From assembly GCF_030373545.1 (NCBI RefSeq), contig NZ_JAUDCO010000010.1, positions 1 to 50,331 on the forward strand: a DNA stretch of 50,331 nt, read 5' to 3'. The position numbers were made by a program, and so were the translations under genes. The stretch's first letter is position 1. The number at the start of each line of letters is the position of its first letter. Positions 39,457-48,361 of the stretch are shown here, piece after piece. Below the pieces are notes generated by a model. It was not told the DNA's origin, did not search any database, and saw only the letters and a list, made by a program, of their open reading frames with translations. The stretch is from Collinsella tanakaei (GTDB lineage: Bacteria > Actinomycetota > Coriobacteriia > Coriobacteriales > Coriobacteriaceae).

Positions 39457-41085
39457 TCAGCCCTCCTGCTTGCGCGCCGTCTTGATGGCGGGCGTCGTCG
39501 CCAAGCCCAGCAGCACGATAACGGCACCGACGGCGTAGGCGGTACGCGTCGAATCGAAGCGGGCGCGCGCCTGGATGTTCACGAGCGCATGGCGCTCGGT
39601 CGCCGTCATGGGAATGTCCTTGATCTGCGCAGCAAACTCTGCATCGCTTCCCAGATCGACCGTCATGCCCGAAAGCGCATCGCGGACCTCCGTCGAGATG
39701 GACGGGTCGGACGCCGCACGCGCCCTGACCGTGCTCGTGATGCCGAACAGCAGGATCGCACCGAGCAGCGCCACGCCGATCGCCTGGCCTACGTTGCGCA
39801 TCGTGGTCTGGATGCCGCCGGACTGCGACGCCTCGCGCTCAGGCAGGGCAAGCGCCACGATGTTGCTCGCATGCGACGACACCGTGCCCGCGCCGACGCC
39901 GGCCATAAACGCGCCCAGGTACACGCCCGCCGCATTGGCACCGTCGATCGTGACCGACATCGCCATGACGCCGAGAGCGAGTGCCATGGCGAGGTAGCCC
40001 GCCTGGATCACGTGGCGCGGATTGGCGCGCGGCAGCAGTTTAGGGATACCGAGGGCGAGCGCGAAGGTGGGAACGCCGGTCACGATGGAGATGGTGCCGA
40101 CGTCGATGGGCGTCCAACCGGCCACCAGCTGCAGATACGGCGCCATGAGGATGGACTGCGCGCCCATGAAGAAAAACGTCAGGGCATTGGCCACAAGCCC
40201 GGCGAGCACCTGCGGCGTCCGGAGGAACGCACTCGGCAGCAGCGCGATGCCGTGCTTGCGCTCAACTTCGCCCTCGACCCTCACCAGCACGGCGAGCACA
40301 ACCAGACCGCAGGCGATGAGCGGCAGCGCGGGCGAGATGCCCATGATCTTGAACGGGCAGGCGGCAAGCGGCGTGATCAGGCCCCACGACGAGATGCCCG
40401 ACATACCGATCAAGACCATGAACAGGCCCGCGGCGGCAAGCGCGACACCCAGGCCGTCGAACCTCAGGCGCTCGTCAACCTGATTCGTGGCGGGCAGGCT
40501 CAGCGAAAACAGGAACACGGTGATGAAGTACACGCCGAGTACCAAGAAGGTGACGCGCATGCCCGCCGTCTCCATGACGACGCCGAGGATGAGCGGCAGC
40601 ACCGCCGAGAGGCCCGACGCCGCGCCAATGCAGCCGAACGCCACCGTACGGTTGGATCCGTGGTACAGAAGCGGGATGAGCCCGAGAACCGACGGGATCA
40701 TGAAGCTCGCACCGAAGCCCACGAGCACGCGTCCGACCCAGATGAAGACGATCATGTTGGGGGCGAAAGCGAGCGCGACCTCGCCCGCCGCGCACAGCAG
40801 CGTGCCGATGCGGAACGTCTTCTTCCATCCGACGATGGTGCCGACAAGGCCGCCGGCGATCATGAACGCACCGCCGACAAGCGGGTAGACCATGTTGGCG
40901 AGCTGAATCTCGGAGGTCGTGGCGCCCAGCTCGTGCGTAAGCGCCGAGGTGGCAAGCGACAGGGCGCCGTTGTCGCCGGTCGCCCCCATCTGCGCCAGGA
41001 TGAGGATAACGATGGGTAAGACGAGGAATTTCTCGGCGTTCGCGGACTGCGAGCGGCCGGGATGTGCCAGAGCAGCGGAGTTCAT
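39457..41085 (-). CDS. MFS drug/proton antiporter (DHA2/EmrB-QacA type)
   Basis: A 542-residue transporter with about 14 hydrophobic helices and an external loop near the C-terminus, as in the DHA2 family. FIWVGRVLVGFGASFMIPSVL (two adjoining helices and loop) is the antiporter-type motif region. The start (NSAALAHPGRSQSANAEKF) is cytosolic. ATG at 41085 follows AGGAAGGAG. It lies 111 bases after the bile salt hydrolase gene on the same strand, so it could export bile acids or another toxic compound; that is inference from position. A 13-bp-arm palindrome lies between the two. Confidence 0.88.
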   Translation of the reverse strand: MNSAALAHPGRSQSANAEKFLVLPIVILILAQMGATGDNGALSLATSALTHELGATTSEIQLANMVYPLVGGAFMIAGGLVGTIVGWKKTFRIGTLLCAAGEVALAFAPNMIVFIWVGRVLVGFGASFMIPSVLGLIPLLYHGSNRTVAFGCIGAASGLSAVLPLILGVVMETAGMRVTFLVLGVYFITVFLFSLSLPATNQVDERLRFDGLGVALAAAGLFMVLIGMSGISSWGLITPLAACPFKIMGISPALPLIACGLVVLAVLVRVEGEVERKHGIALLPSAFLRTPQVLAGLVANALTFFFMGAQSILMAPYLQLVAGWTPIDVGTISIVTGVPTFALALGIPKLLPRANPRHVIQAGYLAMALALGVMAMSVTIDGANAAGVYLGAFMAGVGAGTVSSHASNIVALALPEREASQSGGIQTTMRNVGQAIGVALLGAILLFGITSTVRARAASDPSISTEVRDALSGMTVDLGSDAEFAAQIKDIPMTATERHALVNIQARARFDSTRTAYAVGAVIVLLGLATTPAIKTARKQEG

Positions 41086-41143
41086 ATCCGCTCCTTCCTA
41101 AAGAGGTGGTATTGGGCTTGTATGTGGCAGAGATCGACGCGGC

Positions 41144-41184
41144 AGGGGTCTGACAAAGGGGGTAAATCGCCTTGTCAGACCCCT
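41144..41184. repeat. Inverted repeat between bsh and MFS genes
   Basis: AGGGGTCTGACAA (41144-41156) and TTGTCAGACCCCT (41172-41184) are perfectly inverse around 15 bases. There is no T-tract on the minus strand. It may be an attenuator or another REP-like unit. Confidence 0.5.
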
Positions 41185-41196
41185 CGTCGGGAGAGC

Positions 41197-42162
41197 CTAG
41201 GCTGCGGGCTCCAGCATGATGGGTGCGGAGCCGGAAAGATCGCACGAGGCGAGCGGGTAGGCGCGAATCTGCGGATCATCGTAGGTCGCGTGGTAGTACG
41301 TGAGCGTTCCCGCCGAGAAGCAGCTCGTGTAGAGCGTCTTCTCGTATGTGCCGTCGGCCATGCGGGCGCACCCTTCAGGCACTGCTACCGAGCCGAGCGT
41401 GCGGAACAGGCGCGTGACGTTGTCCGCCTCGCGCTCCTGCGCGGGATAGTGGCTGTTCACAAACGCAACCTTGACGAAGCGCGACGGGCCGCTGTAGTCG
41501 CCGGGCGTCCCTTGCATGCCCAGCCCTGAGCCGAAGGGTGTGAGGTCGGCGCGGTCCCACGGCGTGTGCGCCGGGGCATCGTCGGACAGCATGAGGTAGT
41601 TGCGCAGGTTTTGGCGCTGCCAGCCGAAATCAGGCTCGTTGGTCAGCACGTCGACGTCGTTTTCCCAGACGCGGACGCCGTCGTCCAGGCACTCCACGAC
41701 CACGCTTCCGGTGGCATCGCCGATAATCCAGTGGAGGTTGGCGACCGGCAGCTGTTCGTTGACCGGCTTGGCGACGATGGTCGTATCAGCGAGCGCGCGG
41801 CGCACCTCATCGAGGCTCGCGAAGTTGCGCGCAACCCAATACGGGAACTCGTAGGCAGCGACGTTGACGGAGCCCTCCTGCGGACCTGCCGCATAGCGCG
41901 CCGACTGGGGGAAGTTGAGACCGGCCACGGCAAGCCCCGCATCGTTGCCGCAGTCAAAATACAGCGGGATTCCGGCGACGACGATTCCCATGCCGATCAC
42001 GGCATGGCCATGTGCGAGGTCTGCAGACCGGTCGAATGCGGCAGGGACGATCGCGGCAGGCGGCGTCACCACCACCCGCTCGCCGTAGCCTTGCGTCCAA
42101 TCGAGATTACGGCCGAAGAACATGCGTCCTGCCGTGTCGGTAAAGCGGATGCCCGTGCACAT
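41197..42162 (-). CDS. bsh: Bile salt hydrolase / choloylglycine hydrolase family
   Basis: A 321-residue Ntn hydrolase. The start MCTGIRF gives the catalytic C2 after Met removal. R18 and D21 (GRNLDW), N83 (VAGLNFPQ), the asparagine in VLTNEPDFGWQ and the arginine in PSRFVKVAF match the BSH active-site set. Penicillin V acylases share the fold, so bile-salt deconjugation is likely rather than certain. ATG at 42162 follows GAAAGGGG. An MFS exporter follows on the same strand. No signal peptide is present, so the enzyme is intracellular. Confidence 0.9.
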   Translation of the reverse strand: MCTGIRFTDTAGRMFFGRNLDWTQGYGERVVVTPPAAIVPAAFDRSADLAHGHAVIGMGIVVAGIPLYFDCGNDAGLAVAGLNFPQSARYAAGPQEGSVNVAAYEFPYWVARNFASLDEVRRALADTTIVAKPVNEQLPVANLHWIIGDATGSVVVECLDDGVRVWENDVDVLTNEPDFGWQRQNLRNYLMLSDDAPAHTPWDRADLTPFGSGLGMQGTPGDYSGPSRFVKVAFVNSHYPAQEREADNVTRLFRTLGSVAVPEGCARMADGTYEKTLYTSCFSAGTLTYYHATYDDPQIRAYPLASCDLSGSAPIMLEPAA

Positions 42163-42310
42163 AGGGCGGCCCCTTTCCTGCCCGCGCGATGCGTGTTCGC
42201 CACCGGGCACCTGGGTGAACTAGATATCACTCTCGTACCCAAAGCGCGCAAAGGGGTCTCTGAAGGCGCACTTAAGAGCTCTTACGCTTTCGGGAAGGGA
42301 CCCGTTGTGG

Positions 42311-42345
42311 ATGGGTTCGTTGGGGACGTGTTCCGTCCAACCCAT
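42311..42345. repeat. 35-bp REP-like palindrome, copy 4
   Basis: ATGGGTTCG ... GGGGACGTGTTC ... CCAACCCAT, in the opposite orientation to copies 1-3, between tex and bsh. Confidence 0.75.
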
Positions 42346-42419
42346 TCCGCTCTGCTTGCACATATGCCGCTGAAAAAGAGCGGCGGCGATGCCCTTCTCG
42401 AGCATCGCTACCGCTCCCG

Positions 42420-44576
42420 CTACTTGCCCTTCACCATGGTGAGCGAGATCTTGCCGCGCTCGCGGTCCACGCGCTCGACCCACACCTTGACCGTGTCGCC
42501 TACGGCCACCACGTCGCTCGGATGCTTGACGAAGCGCGTCGAGAGCTTGGAGATGTGCACAAGGCCGTCCTGGTGCACGCCCACGTCCACGAAGGCGCCG
42601 AAGTCCACCACGTTGCGCACCGTCCCGGTGAGCTCCATGCCGGCCTCGAGGTCATCGATGGAAAGCGCAGCGCGGCTGAACACGACCTCCGGTGCATCGT
42701 CACGCGGATCGCGGCCAGGCTTTTCCAACTCGGCGATGATGTCGATAAGCGTGAGGATGCCGCAGCCAAGCTCGCCCGCGAGCATCGCCACGCTGCCGGC
42801 GCGCTGCTGGATATCGGGCACGCCGCCGCTGCCGAGCTCGTCGGCGGTCACGCCGGCACGCTTGAGGACCTCACGCGCAACCCCGTAGCTCTCCGGATGC
42901 ACAGCGGTGGCGTCCAACGGGTTCGCTCCGCCCGCGATACGTAGAAAGCCCGCCGCGTTCTGGAAGGCCTTGGGCCCGAGCTTGGGCACCTCCTTCAGCT
43001 GGCGACGGTCGGTAAACGCGCCGTGCTCCTCGCGGTAGGCCACGATGTTTTGAGCGACCGTCGGCGTGATGCCCGAAACATAGGAAAGCAGGCTCGCGCT
43101 CGCGGTGTTCACGTCCACGCCCACGCGGTTCACGACGTCTTCCACCACGTGCCCGAGCGTGCGCGCAAGCTCCGCCTGATCGAGGTCGTGCTGGTACTGC
43201 CCCACGCCGATGGACTGCGGCGGGATCTTGACGAGCTCGGCGAGCGGGTCTTGCAGACGGCGCCCCAGGCTCATGGCGCCGCGCGTGGTCACATCCAAGT
43301 CGGGATACTCACGACTCGCAAGCTCGCTTGCGGAATACACGGAGGCACCCGCTTCGTTCACGATGGTGTAGCGCAGCTCGGGCGCCGCTTCGGCGATGAA
43401 ATCCGAGACCACTTCCTCGGTCTCGCGGCTCGCGGTTCCGTTGCCGATCACGATGGTGTTGATGCCATAGCGCTTGGTCAGGCGCGCCAGCTCGCGCTTG
43501 GTGCCGGCGATATCGCGACGGGGCGGCGTGGGGTACACGACGCCGTGGTCGAGCAGCTTGCCCGTCTCATCGAGCACGGCCACCTTGCAACCGGTGCGAT
43601 AGCCGGGGTCGAGCGAGATGATGCGCGCCCCGCGCACCGGACGGGCGGACAGCAGGCTCTCGAGGTTCTTGGCAAAGACGCGGATCGCCTCGGTCTGCGC
43701 GCGCACGGTCAGGCGGGCACGCAGCTCGCGTTCGAGCGAAGGGGCCATGAGGCGCTTGTAGCCGTCGGCGACAGCGGCGTCGAGCACCGGCGCGAACCCG
43801 CCTTGACGACGCGGCCACCGGCTTCCCAGACGGGCGACGGCCGCCTGCGCGTCGACACCCACGTGCACGCGGAGCTTGCCCTCTCGCTCACCGCGGTCGA
43901 TGGCGAGGATACGGTGGTTGGGGATCTTGCGTGCCGGCTCGGAAAAGTCGTAGTAGGGCTCGTAGGGCGTCTTCTCGTCGGCATCGACCGCGATGGAGAC
44001 GATCTCACCCGTGCTCTCGGTGAACGAGCGCAGGTCGGCGACGTTCTCCGGATCCTCGGCCACGGTCTCGGCGACGATGTCCTGCGCACCCGCGAGCGCC
44101 TTTTCCGGCGTGTCGTAGCCGGCTTCCGCCGCCTTGGGCGTCACGAAGGGAGCCGCCGCCTCGAGCGGCGAGCCCTTGGAAGTGACCTGCATGATGATCA
44201 TGTTCGCAAGCGGCTCGAGCCCCGCCTCGCGCGCTTTCTGCGCACGCGTCTGGCGCTTCTTGCGATAGGGCTTGTAGAGGTCCTCCACGCGTTGGAGCTG
44301 CGTGGCGGCGCGGATCTCGGCCTCGAGCTCGGGCGTGAGCTTGCCCTGCGTGCCGATCAGCAGGATGACGTCCTCCTTGCGCTGCTCAAGGTTGCGCAGG
44401 TAGGAAAGGCGATCGTCGAGCGTGCGCAGCGCGACGTCGTCCATGCCGCCCGTGGCCTCCTTGCGGTAGCGCGCGATGAACGGGATGGTGTTCCCCTCGT
44501 CGATGAGCGCGACGGCAGCCTCGACGGCAGAGGGCTTGAGATTCAGCTCTTGCGCAAGCGCAGCGATGATATCCAT
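42420..44576 (-). CDS. tex: Tex-family RNA-binding transcription accessory protein
   Basis: A 718-residue Tex protein with the usual order. First comes the helical N-terminus (IARYRKEATGGMDD; LYKPYRKKRQTRAQKAREAGLEP). Then the YqgF/RNase H-like domain (SLDPGYRTGCKVAVLDETG), tandem HhH modules (IGVGQYQHDLDQ; KEVPKLGPKAFQNAAGFLRI), and a C-terminal S1 domain (GTVRNVVDFGAFVDVGVHQDG). It binds nucleic acid and affects transcription and RNA stability. I chose ATG at 44576, with GGAG in front; the frame extends 39 bases upstream without support. REP-like repeats flank both ends of the gene. Confidence 0.95.
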   Translation of the reverse strand: MDIIAALAQELNLKPSAVEAAVALIDEGNTIPFIARYRKEATGGMDDVALRTLDDRLSYLRNLEQRKEDVILLIGTQGKLTPELEAEIRAATQLQRVEDLYKPYRKKRQTRAQKAREAGLEPLANMIIMQVTSKGSPLEAAAPFVTPKAAEAGYDTPEKALAGAQDIVAETVAEDPENVADLRSFTESTGEIVSIAVDADEKTPYEPYYDFSEPARKIPNHRILAIDRGEREGKLRVHVGVDAQAAVARLGSRWPRRQGGFAPVLDAAVADGYKRLMAPSLERELRARLTVRAQTEAIRVFAKNLESLLSARPVRGARIISLDPGYRTGCKVAVLDETGKLLDHGVVYPTPPRRDIAGTKRELARLTKRYGINTIVIGNGTASRETEEVVSDFIAEAAPELRYTIVNEAGASVYSASELASREYPDLDVTTRGAMSLGRRLQDPLAELVKIPPQSIGVGQYQHDLDQAELARTLGHVVEDVVNRVGVDVNTASASLLSYVSGITPTVAQNIVAYREEHGAFTDRRQLKEVPKLGPKAFQNAAGFLRIAGGANPLDATAVHPESYGVAREVLKRAGVTADELGSGGVPDIQQRAGSVAMLAGELGCGILTLIDIIAELEKPGRDPRDDAPEVVFSRAALSIDDLEAGMELTGTVRNVVDFGAFVDVGVHQDGLVHISKLSTRFVKHPSDVVAVGDTVKVWVERVDRERGKISLTMVKGK

Positions 44577-44652
44577 GGACGGACTCCGGTTCGATCGGGT
44601 GCAGAAGCTGAACAAGGATACTCGCCCGCTCGGACAAGAGCAAACCCGCAGA

Positions 44653-44724
44653 ATGGGTTGGTTGGGGACGTGTTCGTTTCAACCCATAATGGGTTGAAAA
44701 GCACACGTGCCCCACCCACCCCAT
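44653..44724. repeat. 35-bp REP-like palindrome, copies 5 and 6 in opposite orientation
   Basis: Copy 5 (44653-44687) contains GGGGACGTGTTC; copy 6 (44689-44724) reads the other way with CACACGTGCCCC. They are separated by one base, forming a head-to-head pair between tex and the divergent lipoprotein gene. Confidence 0.75.
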
Positions 44725-44804
44725 TTGACGCGCGCCCGCATGGCGGGGGTTTTAAGGCCTCCCCCTTCGGCATCCGGACAAGCCACCCGGCCTCAAGTGC
44801 CGAC

Positions 44805-44810
44805 TATAAT
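44805..44810 (+). promoter_or_regulatory. -10 box of the lipoprotein gene
   Basis: A perfect TATAAT stands 38 bases ahead of the ATG at 44848. No clear -35 is visible. Confidence 0.5.
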
Positions 44811-44847
44811 GGACCCATCGCCTTGGCACACGATGGGAGGCCACCTC

Positions 44848-46236
44848 ATGTCCCGCATGACCACCCCGCCGCCCTCTCCTGCGATTCCCGCGGCACGCAC
44901 GGCGAGCCCCTCGCGCCGCCCCCTCGTCCTCTTTGTCGCGTGCGCGCTGCTTGCCTGCACGGTTGCGGCTGTCCTCACCGGCTGCTCGAACCTCGGCGAG
45001 TTCAACGAGAGCGCCGTCGTTCGACAGGCGGAAAGCTACTACGCCGACAAGTACGGTGAGCACATCAAGGTCGCCGATCTTTGGGAAGACCGTTCCTATC
45101 AGCTGTTTGGCTATCGGTCGAGCGGGCAGGCATTCTGCACCATGGAGGACGGCTCCTGCGTGCTCGTGGATTTCGAAGAGGGCGTAGTCGGCGACAATCG
45201 GCAGCAGGACGAAATCGTAGCGGCTTACGAGCAGCGCTTCCGCGACGCCGTCGAAGATGCCACGCGGCGGCTCGAAAGCGCAGGGTACACGGTCTCGACC
45301 ATGTACATAAACGGTTTCTCTCCGGAAAGCGACGGCTTTTTGGATGGGGAGATTTCGACCCGCACCTGGCAGAGAAACGAAGAGGCGTCTGAGGAAACCG
45401 GATCGTTCTTCTACGCGCGCTATACGGACGACGAGCGCTTCTTTGAACAGGAAGCGTCGCGCGTGTATCTGGGGGTGCCCTCAATCGAACTTGAGATCTC
45501 AGGCGCGGATGCGAACTATGAGCACGGCTTTCCCGTAAACGTTCCCGCGCGTCCGGCGTGGGTTGACCCCATCGATGCGGCCTGTGAGACTCTTCTGCCA
45601 CTAACCGACAACGATCCCGAGGTGGAGGTCACTGTTTTCCAGGACGGATATCGCAACGCTGCGCGCATGGAGGGCACACCGTTCGGCATGCTGGGCGAGC
45701 TGAGCCCCTTCGACCATGAAGAACCGACCGGCAACTGGCTCATCGTCGACTGGGTCTCCTTGGGCAAAGGTATCTACGTCACGTCCGACGAGGCCGGCGT
45801 GCGCCTGCGCGGCAGCGACATGGCGTTAGCGGCGGCCGATGGGTCGCTTTCGCTTGAGGATCTGGTGGTAAGCGGGCGCCTTGACGAACGGGAAAGCCGC
45901 GCCTATCTCCCCGAGGCCTTTGAGATCTATCGTCTCGATACCAACGCGGACCTGTTCGCGACCGCACCGGCATACGTTCGGGACAAAGGCTGGTTCAGCG
46001 TGAATATCGCCTACGACAACACCGACCCCGAAACGGGGCTCGCGCAGCTCGGCATTGAGCCCGACGCGCTCGCGCCGTCGCTTTACACCGTCAAGGCCAA
46101 CCCCGATGCAGCGGATTCCGAGGACGAGCCGTCCCTTGACGTGGGCATCATGCGCACCGAGACGCTCCCTAACGGCTTCCAGTACACGAGCACGGCGTTG
46201 TTTGAGGATGAATCGCTGATGCTCGCGCGGGCGTAG
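44848..46236 (+). CDS. Lipoprotein of unknown function
   Basis: A 462-residue exported protein. After a Pro/Ser-rich basic N-terminus come a hydrophobic helix (25-43) and lipobox VLTGC with C46. The mature protein is acidic, with no motif I recognise; it shows two broad halves with repeated DxxG/E-rich stretches. It has no cysteines after C46 other than in FCTMEDGSC and DAACETLL. ATG at 44848 follows GGGAGG, and a perfect TATAAT box lies upstream. The last 21 bases of the gene are duplicated 57 bases downstream, with a small hairpin between. Confidence 0.75.
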   Translation: MSRMTTPPPSPAIPAARTASPSRRPLVLFVACALLACTVAAVLTGCSNLGEFNESAVVRQAESYYADKYGEHIKVADLWEDRSYQLFGYRSSGQAFCTMEDGSCVLVDFEEGVVGDNRQQDEIVAAYEQRFRDAVEDATRRLESAGYTVSTMYINGFSPESDGFLDGEISTRTWQRNEEASEETGSFFYARYTDDERFFEQEASRVYLGVPSIELEISGADANYEHGFPVNVPARPAWVDPIDAACETLLPLTDNDPEVEVTVFQDGYRNAARMEGTPFGMLGELSPFDHEEPTGNWLIVDWVSLGKGIYVTSDEAGVRLRGSDMALAAADGSLSLEDLVVSGRLDERESRAYLPEAFEIYRLDTNADLFATAPAYVRDKGWFSVNIAYDNTDPETGLAQLGIEPDALAPSLYTVKANPDAADSEDEPSLDVGIMRTETLPNGFQYTSTALFEDESLMLARA

Positions 46237-46294
46237 GCAACATGTAATAAAACCCCTAGGGTTATTTTGCATATGATGCTGGCGCGGGCGTAGG
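46217..46294. repeat. 21-bp direct repeat flanking a hairpin at the lipoprotein gene end
   Basis: 46217-46237 and 46274-46294 are identical at 20 of 21 positions; both hold the last codons and stop of the lipoprotein gene. Between them is the 23-base hairpin unit described next. Confidence 0.65.
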
Positions 46295-46379
46295 TGTCGC
46301 CGGACCAAGAGCGCAACGCCCATACAACCCGCCGGCATGCCCCTGCGTAGTCACGCGTAATAAAACCCCTGGGGTTATT
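46244..46379. repeat. Two copies of a 23-bp terminator-like hairpin
   Basis: Copy 1 is at 46244-46266 and copy 2 at 46357-46379, differing at one base. Each begins GTAATAAAACCCCT and ends GGGTTATT, so it can fold on itself and is followed by T-rich sequence in copy 1. They probably end transcription of the lipoprotein gene. Confidence 0.55.
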
Positions 46380-46460
46380 GTGCGTAGCGCACGAAAAGCG
46401 AGCGCCCCCGTGCAGGACGCCCGCCTACGACATATGAAAACACGTCAGAGGTTTTCCCAT

Positions 46461-46495
46461 ATGGGTTGGATGGAACACGTCCCCATTCAACCCAT
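46461..46495. repeat. 35-bp REP-like palindrome, copy 7
   Basis: ATGGGTTGGATGGAACACG ... TTCAACCCAT, in the same orientation as copies 1-3, lying four bases beyond the stop of the surface-protein gene. Confidence 0.75.
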
Positions 46496-46498
46496 CGG

Positions 46499-48121
46499 TT
46501 ACGAATGACGCTTCAGCGGAGCACCGACACCCAGGGCCAGCATGCCGATGAGGGCGAGGCCGATCACACCCTCCATGGCCACGTCGCCGGTGGCGGGGAT
46601 GGTCTCCGCCTCCTTCTCCTCTTTGGGCTCGGTCTTCTTATCCTTTTCGGACTGCACCTGCTTGACGTAATCCGGATCCTTCGCTCCGCAGATGGTGCAG
46701 ACGCCATCCTTCATATCGTGCTCGATGGCCGGAAGGGTCTCGGTCGCCGTCGCCGAATACGCAGCACCGTCAAGCTCAACCGTCCCGCGATAGAGGCGCA
46801 CGCCTGCCGCGGTGCAGGTCGACTTCGTCTTCACGCTCGCTGTCGGCGTGACGGTCAGCACCTTGGTATGGTCGGCATCGTGCTCGCACGTGAAGGTCGC
46901 CACGAACTGCTCGCCGTCCTCGGACCAGCTCCACGTCGGCTTGCCCCACGCATGGCCGAGCGCGTCGATAGTCTTGCCCTTCTCGAGCACCTTGCCGCAC
47001 AGCTCGCAGACCTTGTCGCCCGTGTAGCCCTTCTCGGTGCACGTCGAGTGCGCCGCACCCACGGTCGCCACCTTGTGGTCGAGCTGGGAGCCCTCGTCGG
47101 TACGCGTATCGGTCGCACCACAACCGTTGTCGCAGGTCGCCGTCTCCGTGCCGTCCGTCGTGCATGTCGCATCGCCGTTGGACACATAGTTCGTGAAGCT
47201 GTGCTCCAGCGCGGCGACGGTTTCGCCCTTGGCCATCATGTATCCGCAGGCGGAGCATACAGTGTCGCCCGTGTAGCCGCCCTTCGTGCAGGTAGCATCC
47301 GTTTTGCCTTCGACAGCAGGTGTGTGCTTGGCATAGCCCAGCTTGGTATCGCACCCGTTTTCGCACGCATACCAATGGCCGTGCTCATCGCTCGACCATG
47401 TCGCCGCGCGAGCATGATCGGTCGCGGGATCGATAGTCTCTTCCTCCGCGATCTCCACCGCACCTTCGGCATCGCTGAAGTAACGCCCGCAGCCCTCGCA
47501 ATACCAGTACGCGATGTTGCCGTCATCGGTGCACGTAGGAGCCTTGGCCGCAACCTCGATCAGCTGATGCTCGTGCATCACGGTCGGGTTCACGATATCC
47601 CCGGTGCCGACGATGGTGCCCGCATCGATCATCGAGCCGATGACCTCTATGGTTCCATCGTTCGTCAGGGTCACGCCTTCGGGAATCGTGAGCGTCGCGC
47701 CCTCCGGCACGGTCAGGATCTGCTTCTCGCCGATGACCAAATCGCTCGTCAAGGTCGCGTTGCCATAGACGACACCCGCATCGCCCGTAAAGACGATGAG
47801 ACCGGGATCATCTTCGTCCGAGGGAAGCTTGATTCCCAGCTCATCCACGATGCCCTGCAACGTGTCGCCGGGCACGGCATCCTGGATGACAAGAAGCCCC
47901 TTGCCGTCATAGCGCACGTCGTATTCGTTTTCGTCAGCAGGAATCAGCGCGCCGGTATCATCAACCGTCCAGTAGCTATCCGTCGCTTCTGCAGCATCGG
48001 TGACCGGAGGGGTCCCGGACTCGCCCTCCGCCGCGACCGCTGTCGCGGGCGCCCATATGCCGACGGTGAACACAACCAACGCAAATACTAAGAACCTGCG
48101 GAGCTTCACGTCCATCTTCAT
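46499..48121 (-). CDS. Cys-rich cell-wall-anchored surface protein
   Basis: A 540-residue secreted protein. It has a signal peptide (about 1-31, ending ATAVAA) and a small N-terminal domain. From about 195 to 480 come repeated Cys-rich units of the type CT..GYTGD.VC..CG....KG.....LGH. A Lys/Glu-rich spacer follows, then a sorting signal with IPATGD (508-513), a hydrophobic helix and the tail KRHS. IPATG is a variant of LPXTG, so sortase attachment is likely. Such GYTGD/CxxCG repeats are common in surface proteins of gut bacteria; the ligand is unknown. ATG at 48121 follows GGAAGGAG. Confidence 0.85.
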   Translation of the reverse strand: MKMDVKLRRFLVFALVVFTVGIWAPATAVAAEGESGTPPVTDAAEATDSYWTVDDTGALIPADENEYDVRYDGKGLLVIQDAVPGDTLQGIVDELGIKLPSDEDDPGLIVFTGDAGVVYGNATLTSDLVIGEKQILTVPEGATLTIPEGVTLTNDGTIEVIGSMIDAGTIVGTGDIVNPTVMHEHQLIEVAAKAPTCTDDGNIAYWYCEGCGRYFSDAEGAVEIAEEETIDPATDHARAATWSSDEHGHWYACENGCDTKLGYAKHTPAVEGKTDATCTKGGYTGDTVCSACGYMMAKGETVAALEHSFTNYVSNGDATCTTDGTETATCDNGCGATDTRTDEGSQLDHKVATVGAAHSTCTEKGYTGDKVCELCGKVLEKGKTIDALGHAWGKPTWSWSEDGEQFVATFTCEHDADHTKVLTVTPTASVKTKSTCTAAGVRLYRGTVELDGAAYSATATETLPAIEHDMKDGVCTICGAKDPDYVKQVQSEKDKKTEPKEEKEAETIPATGDVAMEGVIGLALIGMLALGVGAPLKRHS

Positions 48122-48361
48122 GGCGAACTCCTTCCAGCCCTAGCACCGGATGGCGCACCTTACCCGCTTGTATTGTTCCCCGGAAAGACTCTTCCACGCA
48201 TCGCCCCAGCTTGAGCGGTAGGGCCAGCGTGGCGAACGCATTGCCACGCCTTTTGGGCGCACCAAATGAGTTCTTCGTAGTCCGCCGGATTCCGCTTCCC
48301 GCTTTGCTTTGTCCCGCCTACAGTTCTGCTCAGGACAACAGCTCAAGAAAAAGAGAGAACC

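Noticed and set aside
37352-46495. Palindromic repeats considered as a CRISPR array
   Set aside because: Copies are irregularly spaced, occur in both orientations, lack uniform spacers and have no cas genes nearby.
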